Shown here piece after piece: positions 18,000-27,312 of a stretch of DNA of 64,000 bases (the first letter of the stretch is position 1; the number at the start of each line of letters is the position of its first letter). Source of the DNA: Pseudomonas sp. BSw22131 (GTDB lineage: Bacteria; Pseudomonadota; Gammaproteobacteria; Pseudomonadales; Pseudomonadaceae); assembly GCF_026810445.1 (NCBI RefSeq), contig NZ_CP113949.1:2666001-2730000 (forward strand). Reading direction: 5' to 3'. Under the pieces are notes generated by a model. That model made no database searches. It saw nothing but the letters and a program-made list of their open reading frames with translations, and was not told the DNA's origin. Made by a program: the position numbers and the translations under genes.

Positions 18000-18573
18000 G
18001 AATTCGCAATGAGCTTCCATTACCCGCTTCACTCCGACCGCCACCCCCCACACCAGGTAGGAACCACGCAGGCCAAAACGGCCAAAGAACGCCTGCAGGT
18101 TAAGAGTCGTCAGGCAGTAGTTGGCCGTGTTGATCGGGGTTTGAGTGGCCCGTACAAACAGCAACCCCCACAAGCCCATCAATTGCACAATCACCATCAC
18201 CACCGAGACTTCGGTCAGCGCGTCTTCGTGGGGAATGCTGCTGACCCAATAGATACCTGCCGCACCGTTTAGCAGGAACGTCACCGCGTAGAACGGCATA
18301 CCGAAGTTCCAGCGACCGTGATACTCGGCGTCTTCAGGCTTGCCGAAACGGGCGCAGTCGAACGTGAACAGCATCAACACCCAGACACCCATGTACGCCA
18401 CAAAGCAATCCCGCCAACCATGCCAGTGACGCACCGACCACGATGTAAAACATCGCACTGCACACCGCCCACCAAGCCATGGTCAGGGACAGTCGCCCCG
18501 TACGCGACTGGGAGGGAACAGGTTGATTGGCCGGGTCTTGCCCGGTCTGACTCGGTTGCGCTGAAGCAGCCAT
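18000..18573 (-). pseudogene. NCS1-type purine/cytosine permease, internally deleted and frameshifted
   Basis: From ATG 18573 the N-terminus reads MAASAQPSQTGQD...LTMAWWAVCSAMFYIVVGASLA, typical of NCS1 nucleobase/allantoin permeases. Near 18430 this frame is lost, and the next minus frame picks up at AYMGVWVLMLFTFDCARFGKPEDAEYHGRWNFGMPFYAVTF, a C-terminal segment of such carriers. The middle of the protein (several hundred residues, about eight membrane spans) is missing. The 3' limit is uncertain; the open frame runs to 17892 across the tRNA terminator. It sits just upstream, in chromosome order, of the pxp cluster, where an intact permease would be the expected uptake partner. Confidence 0.75.
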
Positions 18574-18684
18574 ATGCGTGAACTCCAAATCCAGTCAAAG
18601 GTTCAAGCGCGGGCAGCCGACACCGCACCGGAGTGCGGCGTTGGCTTACCGTTTGGCATTACCCGCGCGATGAGGCGGGCAGGA

Positions 18685-19659
18685 TCAGGAAGGGAACAGC
18701 CTGGTCAGGCAGCTGAGTTTTTTCCTATAAGAGCTTCGTGCTTCCAGCGCCTCTTCGAGGGTCACCGCAACAAACCGGGCCTTCTGGTTGGGTTGCATCT
18801 GGCCGATCAAGTCGAGGTCGGCGCTGATCACCGTGCCAATCATCGCGTAGCCGCCACCGGACACGGCGTCACGATGCAGCACGATGGGTTCGAGCCCGGC
18901 GGGCACCTGGATCGAGCCGATCGGGTAGCAACTGTCGACGATGTTCGACGGATCGGAACCGGCGCCGAAGGGTTGCTCACGGGGCTGAAAACTCAGCGCG
19001 CTGCCGCCCTTGAAGCGATAGCCGATGCGGTCGGCTTCTGAACCGACCGTCCATGGCTCGGCGAAAAAGCTATGTGCGGCGGATTCGGTCAAGCGGTGAT
19101 AGTACAGACCTGGCACGACGCGAAGCGTCATTTCGCCGCCCAAAGACTGGCGCAACGCCATGGGTAAACTGGCCCCAGCGCGGCCCTTGCCACTGGCGAT
19201 GCCCACCGGCAGCTCATCGCCCGCCATCAGACGACGCCCCTGAAAACCGCCCAATGCGCCGAGGGCATAGGTCGAACGACTGCCAAGAACGATTGGCACA
19301 TCAATCCCTCCCGCCACCGCCAGATAGGTACGGGCACCGGCCTTGGGAAAGTCAAAGCGCAGCACTTGCCCGGCCTTCACCGAGAACGCTGTGTCAGGGT
19401 GCATTTCGATGCCATCGACACGTGGCGTCATGTGCGCGCCGCAGACCGCCACGAGAGCATCTTCCTGAAACTCCAGCTCCGGCCCCAGCAGCGTGCATTC
19501 CAGCGCTGCCAAACCTGCCGGGTTACCGACCAGTTGATTGGCTGCACTCAAGGCGTATTGATCGAGCGCACCGGACGGTGGGATGCCCAAGTGGTAATAA
19601 CCTTCGCGGCCCAGGTCCTGCACAGAGGTGGCGAGACCGGGTTTGAGTACCTTGATCAT
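18685..19659 (-). CDS. pxpC: 5-oxoprolinase subunit C
   Basis: 324 residues of the KipA/PxpC (AHS2, biotin-dependent carboxyltransferase-like) family: MIKVLKPGLATSVQDLGREGYYHLGIPPSGALDQYAL is the family N-terminus and GGSALSFQPREQPFGAGSDPSNIVD and GGYAMIGTVISADLDLIGQ are conserved. With PxpB and PxpA it performs ATP-dependent opening of 5-oxoproline (pyroglutamate) to glutamate. Its ATG overlaps the pxpB stop by 4 bases. Confidence 0.93.
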   Translation of the reverse strand: MIKVLKPGLATSVQDLGREGYYHLGIPPSGALDQYALSAANQLVGNPAGLAALECTLLGPELEFQEDALVAVCGAHMTPRVDGIEMHPDTAFSVKAGQVLRFDFPKAGARTYLAVAGGIDVPIVLGSRSTYALGALGGFQGRRLMAGDELPVGIASGKGRAGASLPMALRQSLGGEMTLRVVPGLYYHRLTESAAHSFFAEPWTVGSEADRIGYRFKGGSALSFQPREQPFGAGSDPSNIVDSCYPIGSIQVPAGLEPIVLHRDAVSGGGYAMIGTVISADLDLIGQMQPNQKARFVAVTLEEALEARSSYRKKLSCLTRLFPS

Positions 19660-20528
19660 GCCAACGCCTCCTGCAGCGATTTGGGATAGCCAACGGGGTC
19701 GGCCAGAAACGCGTCCAGTGAAAATTCCACCGGCCGAATCAGCAGATCGAAGCGCCCGGCTTCGACCTCGGTCACTGCGTGGTCATAGGCCTCACGGTCC
19801 ATCGGTTTGAACTGCACGATGTCCCCTGGGCGGAAGAACACCATGTGCTCTTTCAGGTAAGTCAGCTTCTGCTGCGGGTCGTAGATCGGCGCCGGCGTGA
19901 CACCAAACATCTGATACCCCCCGGCGCCGCGTACCGAGTAGATGCAGCCAAAGCAACCGCCATGACCCAAGGTCAATCTGGGCGTGTCGGTGCGGGGGCG
20001 CAGGTACTTGGGCACCTGCAACTGACGCTCGCGCTCGACCATCTGGAACATGAACGGCAGCCCGGCAACGAAGCCGACCATCGAGACGAACCACGGCGCA
20101 CCACTGTGGGCGGCGATGAAGGCATCGACGTCCGCCATGCCATTGATCCGCGCGGCGTATTCAAGGTCCGTGGCGCTTGGGTCCTGATGGCGGTCACGAA
20201 AGCGCATCAGGGTTTCGTGGGTCCAGGGGTCGTTGTAGAGCACCGGAATTTCGATGATCCGTGTCTGCAATGTGCGTTCTGCGACCGCCTTGGCCTCTGC
20301 GTCCTTCACGGCTTCGAGCAAGGCGTGAGGCGCGATGCGGTCGGGGTCAAAACGAATCTGAAATGATGCGTTGGCCAGACAGACATCAAGCACGCCATCC
20401 AGCGCCAGCCTCTCTACGGCGCGGGTGACCGCCAGTCCCTTGAAGAAAGCTTCAAGGGACATGCTGTCGCTGACCTCGGCGAATAAGTGTTCATCGGCGC
20501 CAAAGCTATAGCGGATGGGAGTACTCAT
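19656..20528 (-). CDS. pxpB: 5-oxoprolinase subunit B
   Basis: 290 residues, KipI/PxpB (AHS1) family: IRYSFGADEHLFAEVSD at the start, VPVLYNDP-like IPVLYNDPWTH and GFVAGLPFMFQM, and GGYQMFGVTPAPIYDPQQ. It is the partner of PxpC in the 5-oxoprolinase complex. It overlaps accC upstream (20525-20528) and pxpC downstream by four bases each, so the three are tightly coupled. Confidence 0.92.
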   Translation of the reverse strand: MSTPIRYSFGADEHLFAEVSDSMSLEAFFKGLAVTRAVERLALDGVLDVCLANASFQIRFDPDRIAPHALLEAVKDAEAKAVAERTLQTRIIEIPVLYNDPWTHETLMRFRDRHQDPSATDLEYAARINGMADVDAFIAAHSGAPWFVSMVGFVAGLPFMFQMVERERQLQVPKYLRPRTDTPRLTLGHGGCFGCIYSVRGAGGYQMFGVTPAPIYDPQQKLTYLKEHMVFFRPGDIVQFKPMDREAYDHAVTEVEAGRFDLLIRPVEFSLDAFLADPVGYPKSLQEALA

Positions 20529-21898
20529 GCTTCACCTCCACTGCGGCGCTCGGCCAGCCAGGTTTCAAGAGTGCCGGTGTGGAAGTCGGCGCTGTGCAGC
20601 CAGGCTTGTTGCAATAGTTCGCCGTGGAGCGCCAGGGTATTGGCCATGCCGGTGAGCGTGGTCTGCCTTACTGCAACCTGCGCAAGGGCCAAAGCCTGGG
20701 CGCGATCAGCGCCATGCACGATCAGCTTGGCCAGCAACGAGTCATAGTACGGCGGCACACGGTAGCCTTCATAAAGATGCGTATCGACGCGAATGCCTTC
20801 GCCTTCAGGCCAGATCAGTTCTTCTACCAGCCCCGGGCTGGGAAAGAAGTCCCGCGCCGGGTCTTCAGCGTTCAAGCGCATTTGCAGAGCGGCGCCGTTG
20901 AGCCGGATGTCACTTTGCGTGAAGCCCAGTGGTTCACCACCGGCAATGCGTAGCATGGCTTGCACCAGATCGATGCCGGTGATCAATTCGCTGACAGGAT
21001 GTTCCACCTGAATCCGCGTGTTCATTTCGATAAAAAAGAACTCGCCGGTGGCGTCGTCATATAAATACTCCAGCGTGCCGGCACCCTTGTAACCAAGGGA
21101 TTCGGTCAGGCGCACGGCACTGGCACAAAGCGTTTCGCGTTGCTGCTGGCTGAGAACCGGCGACGGTGCTTCTTCAAAAATCTTCTGCCGGCGACGTTGC
21201 AACGAGCACTCACGTTCGAGCAGGTGCACTGCGTGCTGACCGTCGCCCAACACCTGCACTTCAATGTGCCGGGCCTGGCTGATAAACCGCTCCAGATACA
21301 CCGCGCCGTTGCCGAACGCAGCCTGGGCTTCGCGCTGGGAGCGGGGAAATTCCTCTGTCAGTTGTTGGGCATTTTCCGCCAGGCGAATACCGCGCCCGCC
21401 ACCACCGGCCGAGGCTTTGATCAACAGGGGAAACCCGACTGATTCGGCAGCCTTTAGCGCCGACTCAACGTCAAGCAATTCGCCTGGAGAACCCGGTACC
21501 ACCGGCACGCCGGCCTCTTTCGCGGTGCGTCGGGCTTGGGCCTTGTCGCCCATGCGTCGTATCGTCTCCGGGCTTGGTCCGACGAAAATCGCCCCGGCGG
21601 CAAGGACCGCTTCGGCAAAATCGGCGTTTTCTGAGAGAAAACCATAACCGGGGTGTACCGCGTTGGCGCCGGTCGCTTTCAATGCCCCGAGCAAAGCCTC
21701 GACGTTCAGGTAACTTTTATCGGCGCGAGCCGGGCCGAGGATATGGACTTCATCGGCCATGCGCGCGGCCTGGGAATCGGCGTCGGCTTCGCTGCATGCC
21801 GCAACGGTGGGAATGCCCAGCGCTTTGGCGGCGCGGATAATCCGCACCGCGATCTCACCACGGTTGGCGATCAATAATTTACGAATGCCCTGAGTCAT
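20525..21898 (-). CDS. accC: Biotin carboxylase (AccC-like) of the pxp cluster
   Basis: 457 residues from ATG 21898 (MTQGIRKLLIANRGEIAVRIIRAAK). The ATP-grasp biotin carboxylase domain is complete: KASAGGGGRGIR glycine loop, EVQVLGDGQHAVHLLERECSLQRRRQK and FIEMNTRIQVEHPVSE with catalytic Glu/Arg residues. It would carboxylate biotin on the small AccB encoded just upstream. No carboxyltransferase subunits are in the cluster. The housekeeping accBC copy is probably elsewhere; this paralog belongs to the 5-oxoprolinase operon, where its exact role is unsettled. Confidence 0.9.
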   Translation of the reverse strand: MTQGIRKLLIANRGEIAVRIIRAAKALGIPTVAACSEADADSQAARMADEVHILGPARADKSYLNVEALLGALKATGANAVHPGYGFLSENADFAEAVLAAGAIFVGPSPETIRRMGDKAQARRTAKEAGVPVVPGSPGELLDVESALKAAESVGFPLLIKASAGGGGRGIRLAENAQQLTEEFPRSQREAQAAFGNGAVYLERFISQARHIEVQVLGDGQHAVHLLERECSLQRRRQKIFEEAPSPVLSQQQRETLCASAVRLTESLGYKGAGTLEYLYDDATGEFFFIEMNTRIQVEHPVSELITGIDLVQAMLRIAGGEPLGFTQSDIRLNGAALQMRLNAEDPARDFFPSPGLVEELIWPEGEGIRVDTHLYEGYRVPPYYDSLLAKLIVHGADRAQALALAQVAVRQTTLTGMANTLALHGELLQQAWLHSADFHTGTLETWLAERRSGGEA

Positions 21899-21908
21899 GA
21901 TTGCGCCC

Positions 21909-22154
21909 TCACTCGTCGTCGAGTGTTGCGACGGCCTGACCCGGCTCCACCGGATCACCGTCTTCTACCAGAAATGCGCTGAGGCGACCGGCTGTACCGG
22001 CGGTCAGTTCGCAAAACTGCTTCATCACTTCGATCAAGCCAATCACCGTGTCGGCACTGATTTGCGCGCCCACCTCGACGAAGTTCGCCGATTCGGGCGT
22101 CGCTTTGCGATAGAAAGTCCCGGGCAGCGGGGTGATTACAGTGTGTTCGGCCAT
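21909..22154 (-). CDS. accB: Small biotin carboxyl carrier protein
   Basis: 81 residues from ATG 22154 (MAEHTVITPLPGTFYRKATPESANF). It is a compact biotinyl/lipoyl domain with the biotinylation site in IEVMKQF, where the usual AMKM is replaced by EVMK, and a second half AGTAGRLSAFLVEDGDPVEPGQAVATLD. It lacks the long Ala/Pro N-terminal extension of the housekeeping AccB. It lies 10 bases before accC and 91 bases after pxpA. Confidence 0.88.
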   Translation of the reverse strand: MAEHTVITPLPGTFYRKATPESANFVEVGAQISADTVIGLIEVMKQFCELTAGTAGRLSAFLVEDGDPVEPGQAVATLDDE

Positions 22155-22245
22155 GTCTGTTCCTCTTGGAATAGTTGTAGAAAGGCAGGCAAAAATGGAT
22201 GGCTGTGCAAACCCTGGCCTCTGTGGGCCAGGTGTTTGTCCTGAT

Positions 22246-23004
22246 TTAGCGCGGTGCGCGAACCGCGATCCCGGCGCTATCGAGTGCATAACGCGTGGCT
22301 TGCACCAATGCCAGAGCGCCCGGGGTGTCGCTGTGCAAACAGATGGAATCAAATTCAATCGCCAGATCTTCCCCCTCGACCGTACGCACCAGGCCCTCCT
22401 GACAGGCACGCAGCACTCGCGCGGCGACCTGCGATGGATCGTAGGCACGGACGTTGCGGGTGAAGACGATGGAGCCGCTGATGTCGTACTCGCGGTCCGC
22501 GTAGAACTCACGGATGACTGGCTGCCCGAGTTCATTGGCGATGCGCCAGATGACGGAATCGGGCATGCAATACAGCAGCAGCTCAGGCTCAAGGTGCTGG
22601 AGATTTTCCACCAGCAAACGGGCGGCCTGTTCGTCCCGGGCCAAGTGCATGTAAAGCGCGCCATGGGGCTTGATGTGTTGCAAGGCCACGCCTTGAACCC
22701 GGGCGAGTTCACGCAGAGCACCCAATTGGTAAAGCATGTCGTCCACCAGCTCTTGGGCGGGCGCGTTGATGTGCCGGCGACCGAATCCAACCAGGTCGCG
22801 AAACCCCGGGTGCGCGCCGATGGCCACGCCCAGGCGCTTGGCCTGCTCGACCGTGCGGCGCATCGTGCCGGGGTCGCCGGCATGAAAACCGGTGGCGATA
22901 TTGGCTGAACTGATGAAGCCCATCAGTTCAGTGTCGACGCCATCGCCGATGGTCCACGGGCCGAAGCCTTCACCCATGTCCGAGTTGAAATCTACTGCTT
23001 GCAT
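22246..23004 (-). CDS. pxpA: 5-oxoprolinase subunit A (LamB/YcsF family)
   Basis: 252 residues from ATG 23004, with AGGAG upstream; an earlier in-frame start is less likely. It begins with the family motif [15 protein letters not shown], followed by [21 protein letters not shown] and [10 protein letters not shown]. PxpA is the ATP-dependent 5-oxoproline-opening component. It is the first gene of the minus-strand pxpA-accB-accC-pxpB-pxpC operon, divergent from a LysR regulator. Confidence 0.93.
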   Translation of the reverse strand: MQAVDFNSDMGEGFGPWTIGDGVDTELMGFISSANIATGFHAGDPGTMRRTVEQAKRLGVAIGAHPGFRDLVGFGRRHINAPAQELVDDMLYQLGALRELARVQGVALQHIKPHGALYMHLARDEQAARLLVENLQHLEPELLLYCMPDSVIWRIANELGQPVIREFYADREYDISGSIVFTRNVRAYDPSQVAARVLRACQEGLVRTVEGEDLAIEFDSICLHSDTPGALALVQATRYALDSAGIAVRAPR

Positions 23005-23071
23005 AACGCTCGCTCCTGACGCTTGTGACTTCATGCAAGCCAAGTTAGATTCCTCCTTGCCCCTTGGGAAG

Positions 23072-23111
23072 ATCTATTATTAGATGGGGTATCTTCTGAA
23101 AAACAGATACC
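23072..23111. promoter_or_regulatory. Inverted repeats in the pxpA / LysR spacer
   Basis: ATCTA-TTAT-TAGAT at 23072-23085 is a perfect 5-4-5 palindrome, and GGTATC (23088-23093) faces GATACC (23106-23111) across 12 bases, matching the LysR-type ATC-N-GAT layout. Both lie between the divergent starts and are candidate operators for the LysR protein at 23130. Confidence 0.55.
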
Positions 23112-23129
23112 TCGTCAGCTGGAGTTTCC

Positions 23130-24047
23130 ATGTCAATGACCTTGCGCCAGGTCCGCTATTTCGTAGCCACTGCCGAGATTGGGCAAATCTCCCAAGCAGC
23201 GATTCATTTGAATATTTCTCAGTCGGCGGTGACCACAGCGATCAAGGAACTGGAAGGCATGCTCGGCACGCTGCTGTTCCACCGCTCGGCCCAAGGCATG
23301 AGCCTGACCAATGCCGGGCGGCACTTTCTGAACCGGGCCTATGTGATTTTGCGCAGCGTCGATGACGCGTTGAACAGTCCGTTGCCAGACATCCGTGCCA
23401 GCGGCCTGTTACGTTTGGCCGCGAGCTACACGGTGATCGGCTACTTCCTGCCGCACCATTTGCAACGGCTTGAACACTGGCATCCTGACGTGACCATCCA
23501 GGTCAACGAACAGGAACGGACGGCCATTGAACAAGGCCTGCTGGAAGGGCGCTTCGACATGGCCGTGGTGCTCACGGCGAACCTCACTCACCCGGACATC
23601 TTCTCGGAAATTCTCTTCAACTCGGAGCGCAGGCTGTGGCTGCCCAGCCACCATCCCCTGTGTGAGCGTTCGGCGGTCAGCCTCGCCGACGTGGCAAAGC
23701 AGCCCTACATCCTGCTGACCGTCGATGAAGCCGAACAGAGCGCCATGCGTTACTGGGAACACGCTCACCAGCAACCCAACGTGCGAGTACGCACCAGTTC
23801 AGTAGAAGCGGTGCGTAGCATGGTCGCCAATGGCAGCGGCGTGGCGATCCTTTCGGACTTGGTCCACCGCCCTTGGTCGCTGGAGGGTAAACGGATTGAG
23901 ACCCTCACCATCACTGACAAGGTGACGCCCATGAGCGTAGGGCTGGCGTGGCATCGTGAACGTGTATTCAGTCCGGCGATGCAGGCCTTTCGAAATTACT
24001 TCCACGATGCATTTTTGGCCCCCCAACAGCATTCCGCCCGACGCTGA
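23130..24047 (+). CDS. LysR-family regulator of the pxp operon (putative)
   Basis: 305 residues. The N-terminal winged helix reads MTLRQVRYFVATAEIGQISQAAIHLNISQSAVTTAIKELEGMLGTLLFHRSAQGMSLTNAG, a standard LTTR domain. The remainder is an effector-binding domain. GGAG at 23119-23122 supports the ATG at 23130. Divergent position next to pxpA makes control of 5-oxoproline use likely; that assignment is by context. Confidence 0.9.
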   Translation: MSMTLRQVRYFVATAEIGQISQAAIHLNISQSAVTTAIKELEGMLGTLLFHRSAQGMSLTNAGRHFLNRAYVILRSVDDALNSPLPDIRASGLLRLAASYTVIGYFLPHHLQRLEHWHPDVTIQVNEQERTAIEQGLLEGRFDMAVVLTANLTHPDIFSEILFNSERRLWLPSHHPLCERSAVSLADVAKQPYILLTVDEAEQSAMRYWEHAHQQPNVRVRTSSVEAVRSMVANGSGVAILSDLVHRPWSLEGKRIETLTITDKVTPMSVGLAWHRERVFSPAMQAFRNYFHDAFLAPQQHSARR

Positions 24048-24072
24048 ATGACGTTGCAAAAAAGCTCAGCAC

Positions 24073-25413
24073 TCAGCTGACCTGTTTTTTGCCCGCGATT
24101 TCACTCCCCGCATCAGCCTTGCGGCCCAGGTACCAGCCGGTTACCGCCCAGATTGCTGCGCACACCGCACCGACTACGGCCACCAGCGCAGTGCCCTGAC
24201 CCAGCATGTCCAGCAGGCTTTTTGCCCATGCGCTGATCGCGTCGCCGCCGCGGTAAACCACGGTGTCTATGAAGTTCTTGGCCTTGTATTTGGTCTCGGC
24301 GTCCAGCGGCGCAAACAGCATTTCGCGACCAGGGCGGATAAACGCATATTCGCCGATGCGCCGCACAATCATCAGGCCTGCCAGCATCGCGAACGTTGGG
24401 GCGAGCGCCAGCCCGATAAACCCAGCGCACACCAGCGCCGGCACAGCGAACAGCAGTGAGCTGACGCCAAAGCGCTGGGCGATGCGCCCGGTGATGAACA
24501 ACTGCGAAACCAGCGCCCCGGCCTGCACGGCGAAGTCAATCAGGCCGAACACGCGAATCTGCTCCCCGCGCGTAGTGAACAGTTCGGCCACCAGCCGCGC
24601 CTGCTCGAAGTAAAGAAAGGTGCTGGCCGTGGCCAACAGCACCACAAACAGACATACCCCCAGTAAATACGGCGAGCGCAACACTTTGGTGATGCCGCTG
24701 AAGGGGTTGCCGGCGACCGGCTTGCGGGGGCTTTCCGATGGGGGGGAGTCCGGCCTGCCAGCGCCGCCGTATTCACGCCACGCCATGAGATAGCGCTTGA
24801 GTGCCAGTGCTGCCAGCAGCAACACAGCGCTGAACAGCGCAAGCCCGGCTTGTCCGAGCACATCGATAGAGAAAGCGCTGATCAGCGGACCTATCAGTCC
24901 GCCGACGCTGGCGCCCGCCGCAATGAATGCAAACAGGCGACGAGCCTGCGCACTGTCAAACGCGTCAGCCATCAGGCTCCACGCTACCGATACCACATAC
25001 AGGTTGTAGACCGAGATCCATACATAGAACGTGCGCGCTAGCCAGACGCTGTCGTCGTGCAAGGCAAACGTCACGGCGAACAGCAGCAGATTGATGGCGA
25101 AGAACCCGTATACCCAATCGACGAACTGCACCCGGGCAACCACCGAATTGAGCCAGCCGAACAATGGCACCGCGATCAACATGACGACGAAGGTCGCGGT
25201 GAACAGCCATTGCAGGTTTTCGACTCCGCCCTGAATGCCCATCGCCTCGCGGATCGGCCGGAGCATGAAGTACCCGCAAAACAGGCAGAAGAACAACCCA
25301 AAGCCGGCCAGCGCCGGACACAGTTCATCCGGCTCGGCATTGATGGCGCGGGCAACTCTGTGCCGCAATGGGTGATCGGGGGCAGACAATGGCTGACTCC
25401 TGTCGACGGTCAA
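24073..25413 (-). CDS. NTP/NDP exchange-type MFS transporter
   Basis: 446 residues with 11-12 hydrophobic segments. The N-terminus GFGLFFCLFCGYFMLRPIREAMGIQGG and the internal SLMADAFDSAQARRLFAFIAAGASVGGLIGPL match the ATP/ADP-translocase-like branch of the MFS found in many free-living proteobacteria. A Ser/Pro-rich cytoplasmic loop splits the two halves near residue 225. The transported compound is unknown; nucleotide exchange is proven only for intracellular relatives. The start overlaps the stop of the aldo/keto reductase by 4 bases, so the two are coupled. Confidence 0.8.
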   Translation of the reverse strand: MTVDRSQPLSAPDHPLRHRVARAINAEPDELCPALAGFGLFFCLFCGYFMLRPIREAMGIQGGVENLQWLFTATFVVMLIAVPLFGWLNSVVARVQFVDWVYGFFAINLLLFAVTFALHDDSVWLARTFYVWISVYNLYVVSVAWSLMADAFDSAQARRLFAFIAAGASVGGLIGPLISAFSIDVLGQAGLALFSAVLLLAALALKRYLMAWREYGGAGRPDSPPSESPRKPVAGNPFSGITKVLRSPYLLGVCLFVVLLATASTFLYFEQARLVAELFTTRGEQIRVFGLIDFAVQAGALVSQLFITGRIAQRFGVSSLLFAVPALVCAGFIGLALAPTFAMLAGLMIVRRIGEYAFIRPGREMLFAPLDAETKYKAKNFIDTVVYRGGDAISAWAKSLLDMLGQGTALVAVVGAVCAAIWAVTGWYLGRKADAGSEIAGKKQVS

Positions 25414-26336
25414 GCGAACAGTTGGACGATTCGCTCGCGCAAGTCTGCGTCAGGTAATCGGCCCTGGCCCGCCAACAGGTTGTCGGCGGCATAACGCGGA
25501 TTGCTGGTGGCCGGAATCACCGTAGTGATGGCCCGATTGGCGAGCACGAACTTGAGCATCAACTGCGCCCACGAGCTGGCGTCCAGCTCAGACGACGCCC
25601 AGTCCGGCAGGGGCTTGCCCTTGACCTTGGCAAACAGCCGTCCGGCTTCGAAGGTGCGATTGGCCAACACCGCCACGCCATGGTCCGCGCACCAAGGCAG
25701 CAGGCGTTTCTCGGCGTTGCGCGCGCCCACCGAATAATTGACCTGGACAAAATCGACTTTGTCTTTTTGCAGCGCTGCCAGCAAGTCATCGTGGGCCGAC
25801 TCGACGTAGTGGGTCAGCCCGACATAACGAATGCGCCCTTGTTGCTTGAGTTCGCGCAGGGTCTGCAGTTGGGTGGAGGTGTCTTGCAGGTTATGCACCT
25901 GAATCAGGTCGATGCGCTCGGTCTGCAGTTGCTTGAATGTCTGCTCGATCTGCCGCATCCCGGCCTCGCGCCCGGTGGCTGAAACCTTGGTCGCGAGGAA
26001 CGCCTGTTTGTGTGCGTTGGCGCGGGTCAGCAATTCACCGGTCACCGCTTGCGACTCGCCATAACTGGGCGCGGTGTCGATCAGCCTGGCGCCTCCTGCC
26101 AGCAGCGTTTTCAGGACCTCAAGGGCGCTGTTCATTTCTTCGGACGCAACGCTGATGTCGAATGTGCGCGAAGTGCCCAGGCCGATCACCGGCAAGTCCT
26201 CGCCAGTGGCCGGGATTTTGCGCGTCAACAGGCCGCTGGCGGCAAAGGCTGGCAGCACGGGAGACAGCGCTGCCATGGCGGTGAGGGCGGCACTGGCCTG
26301 CATGAAGTCGCGACGGCTGAACGAGTGAATAGGCAT
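25410..26336 (-). CDS. Tat-exported aldo/keto reductase
   Basis: 308 residues from ATG 26336, preceded by AAAGGAG. A twin-arginine signal (FSRRDFMQASAALTAMAALSP) precedes the AKR barrel. Catalytic-type residues are visible: Asp and Tyr in RLIDTAPSYGES, Lys in AFLATKVSATG and His in LIQVHNLQD. An SNPRYAADNL segment lies near the C-terminus. Periplasmic AKRs of this type are known in Pseudomonas, but the substrate is unclear. It is translationally coupled to the downstream transporter. Confidence 0.88.
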   Translation of the reverse strand: MPIHSFSRRDFMQASAALTAMAALSPVLPAFAASGLLTRKIPATGEDLPVIGLGTSRTFDISVASEEMNSALEVLKTLLAGGARLIDTAPSYGESQAVTGELLTRANAHKQAFLATKVSATGREAGMRQIEQTFKQLQTERIDLIQVHNLQDTSTQLQTLRELKQQGRIRYVGLTHYVESAHDDLLAALQKDKVDFVQVNYSVGARNAEKRLLPWCADHGVAVLANRTFEAGRLFAKVKGKPLPDWASSELDASSWAQLMLKFVLANRAITTVIPATSNPRYAADNLLAGQGRLPDADLRERIVQLFA

Positions 26337-26620
26337 GAAGAAGCTCCTTTCGTCCTGAGTTGTATCGAGGCGTTCTAACAGCGTTGTCATCGATAGAAGC
26401 ACATCTGCGGCCAGGTCACGGACGCGCAGTGACGAGGGGAATGGAAATGTTTTGCAAATCATTTCCCTGTGTGGGCGGCTCAGCTACATGACGGTGCTGA
26501 GGGAGATGAGGTTTGGTCTGAAGATTGCACTGCGTCAGGTCAGCGAACCGTTTGACCGGTTATTGACGCTGATGGATTTCCATACCCACGCAACGACGGG
26601 CTCCACGTGGAGCTTTTGTC

Positions 26621-26857
26621 ATGGAGTCGACCTTGAGCACCCTCGCAGAAATCGCCGCTAACCTGCTTAAACGTGAGCCACGCGCTGAAACGCTGTTATC
26701 GAACACGGCTGCACTGGATGCCGCGACGTGGGATGAGCTGATGCCGTTTGCGAGCGAGGAGGTGATGGGAAATCAGGCATCGGCAATGCAGGCTCAGATT
26801 GCCTCGCCGCGCAGGGGATTGACGGTGCTGCAATTGATCAACGGCGGATTGGCCTGA
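26621..26857 (+). CDS. Small hypothetical protein
   Basis: 78 residues (MESTLSTLAEIAANLLKREPRAETLLSNTAALDAATWDEL...) with no known motif, acidic and helical in look. There is no strong Shine-Dalgarno and no partner gene. Composition looks coding and there is no competing frame, but it could be spurious. Confidence 0.4.
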   Translation: MESTLSTLAEIAANLLKREPRAETLLSNTAALDAATWDELMPFASEEVMGNQASAMQAQIASPRRGLTVLQLINGGLA

Positions 26858-27312
26858 CGGTGTGTCCCTGGATTCTGTAGGCGCGAATTCGTTGGCGAGC
26901 CGATCTGAGCGACGCCTCCGATTCCACCTCGGAAGGCGCAAAAAAACCGCCGTAAAACTGCGTTCTTGAGGTGCTCCGGACAGATGGCGCGAATTTATAG
27001 TTCAAAGTTTTTCCGACAGAGCGGCCTGCGGGATAGGCGTATGGCGCGCGGTCCCCTATAATCCGCCGCTCGAAAATTAACGATGCTCCATTCGAATTTA
27101 GTGTCACCCAAGCAGCTGAAGCCAATGACTAACAAGAAGTCAGCGCAGGAGGGGGCTAAAAGTGAGGTCGATGTTTGTATTTCGACCTTGTATGTCCACA
27201 CTTGATTTTCTGAGTGCGGGAGCCTGCGGCATGCAGCAGTGCGTGCGGTGAACCAAGGCATTTCGTGATCAGGGACGGTGAACGGACGGCGTTCTATCCT
27301 AGGTATTACTGC
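26858..27312. other. Intergenic region upstream of mqo
   Basis: 455 bases with a REP half-element (TGTAGGCGCGAATTCGTTGGCGAG at 26876-26899) and a consensus -10 box TATAAT at 27057-27062 that may belong to an mqo promoter. No convincing -35 or gene was found. Confidence 0.45.
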
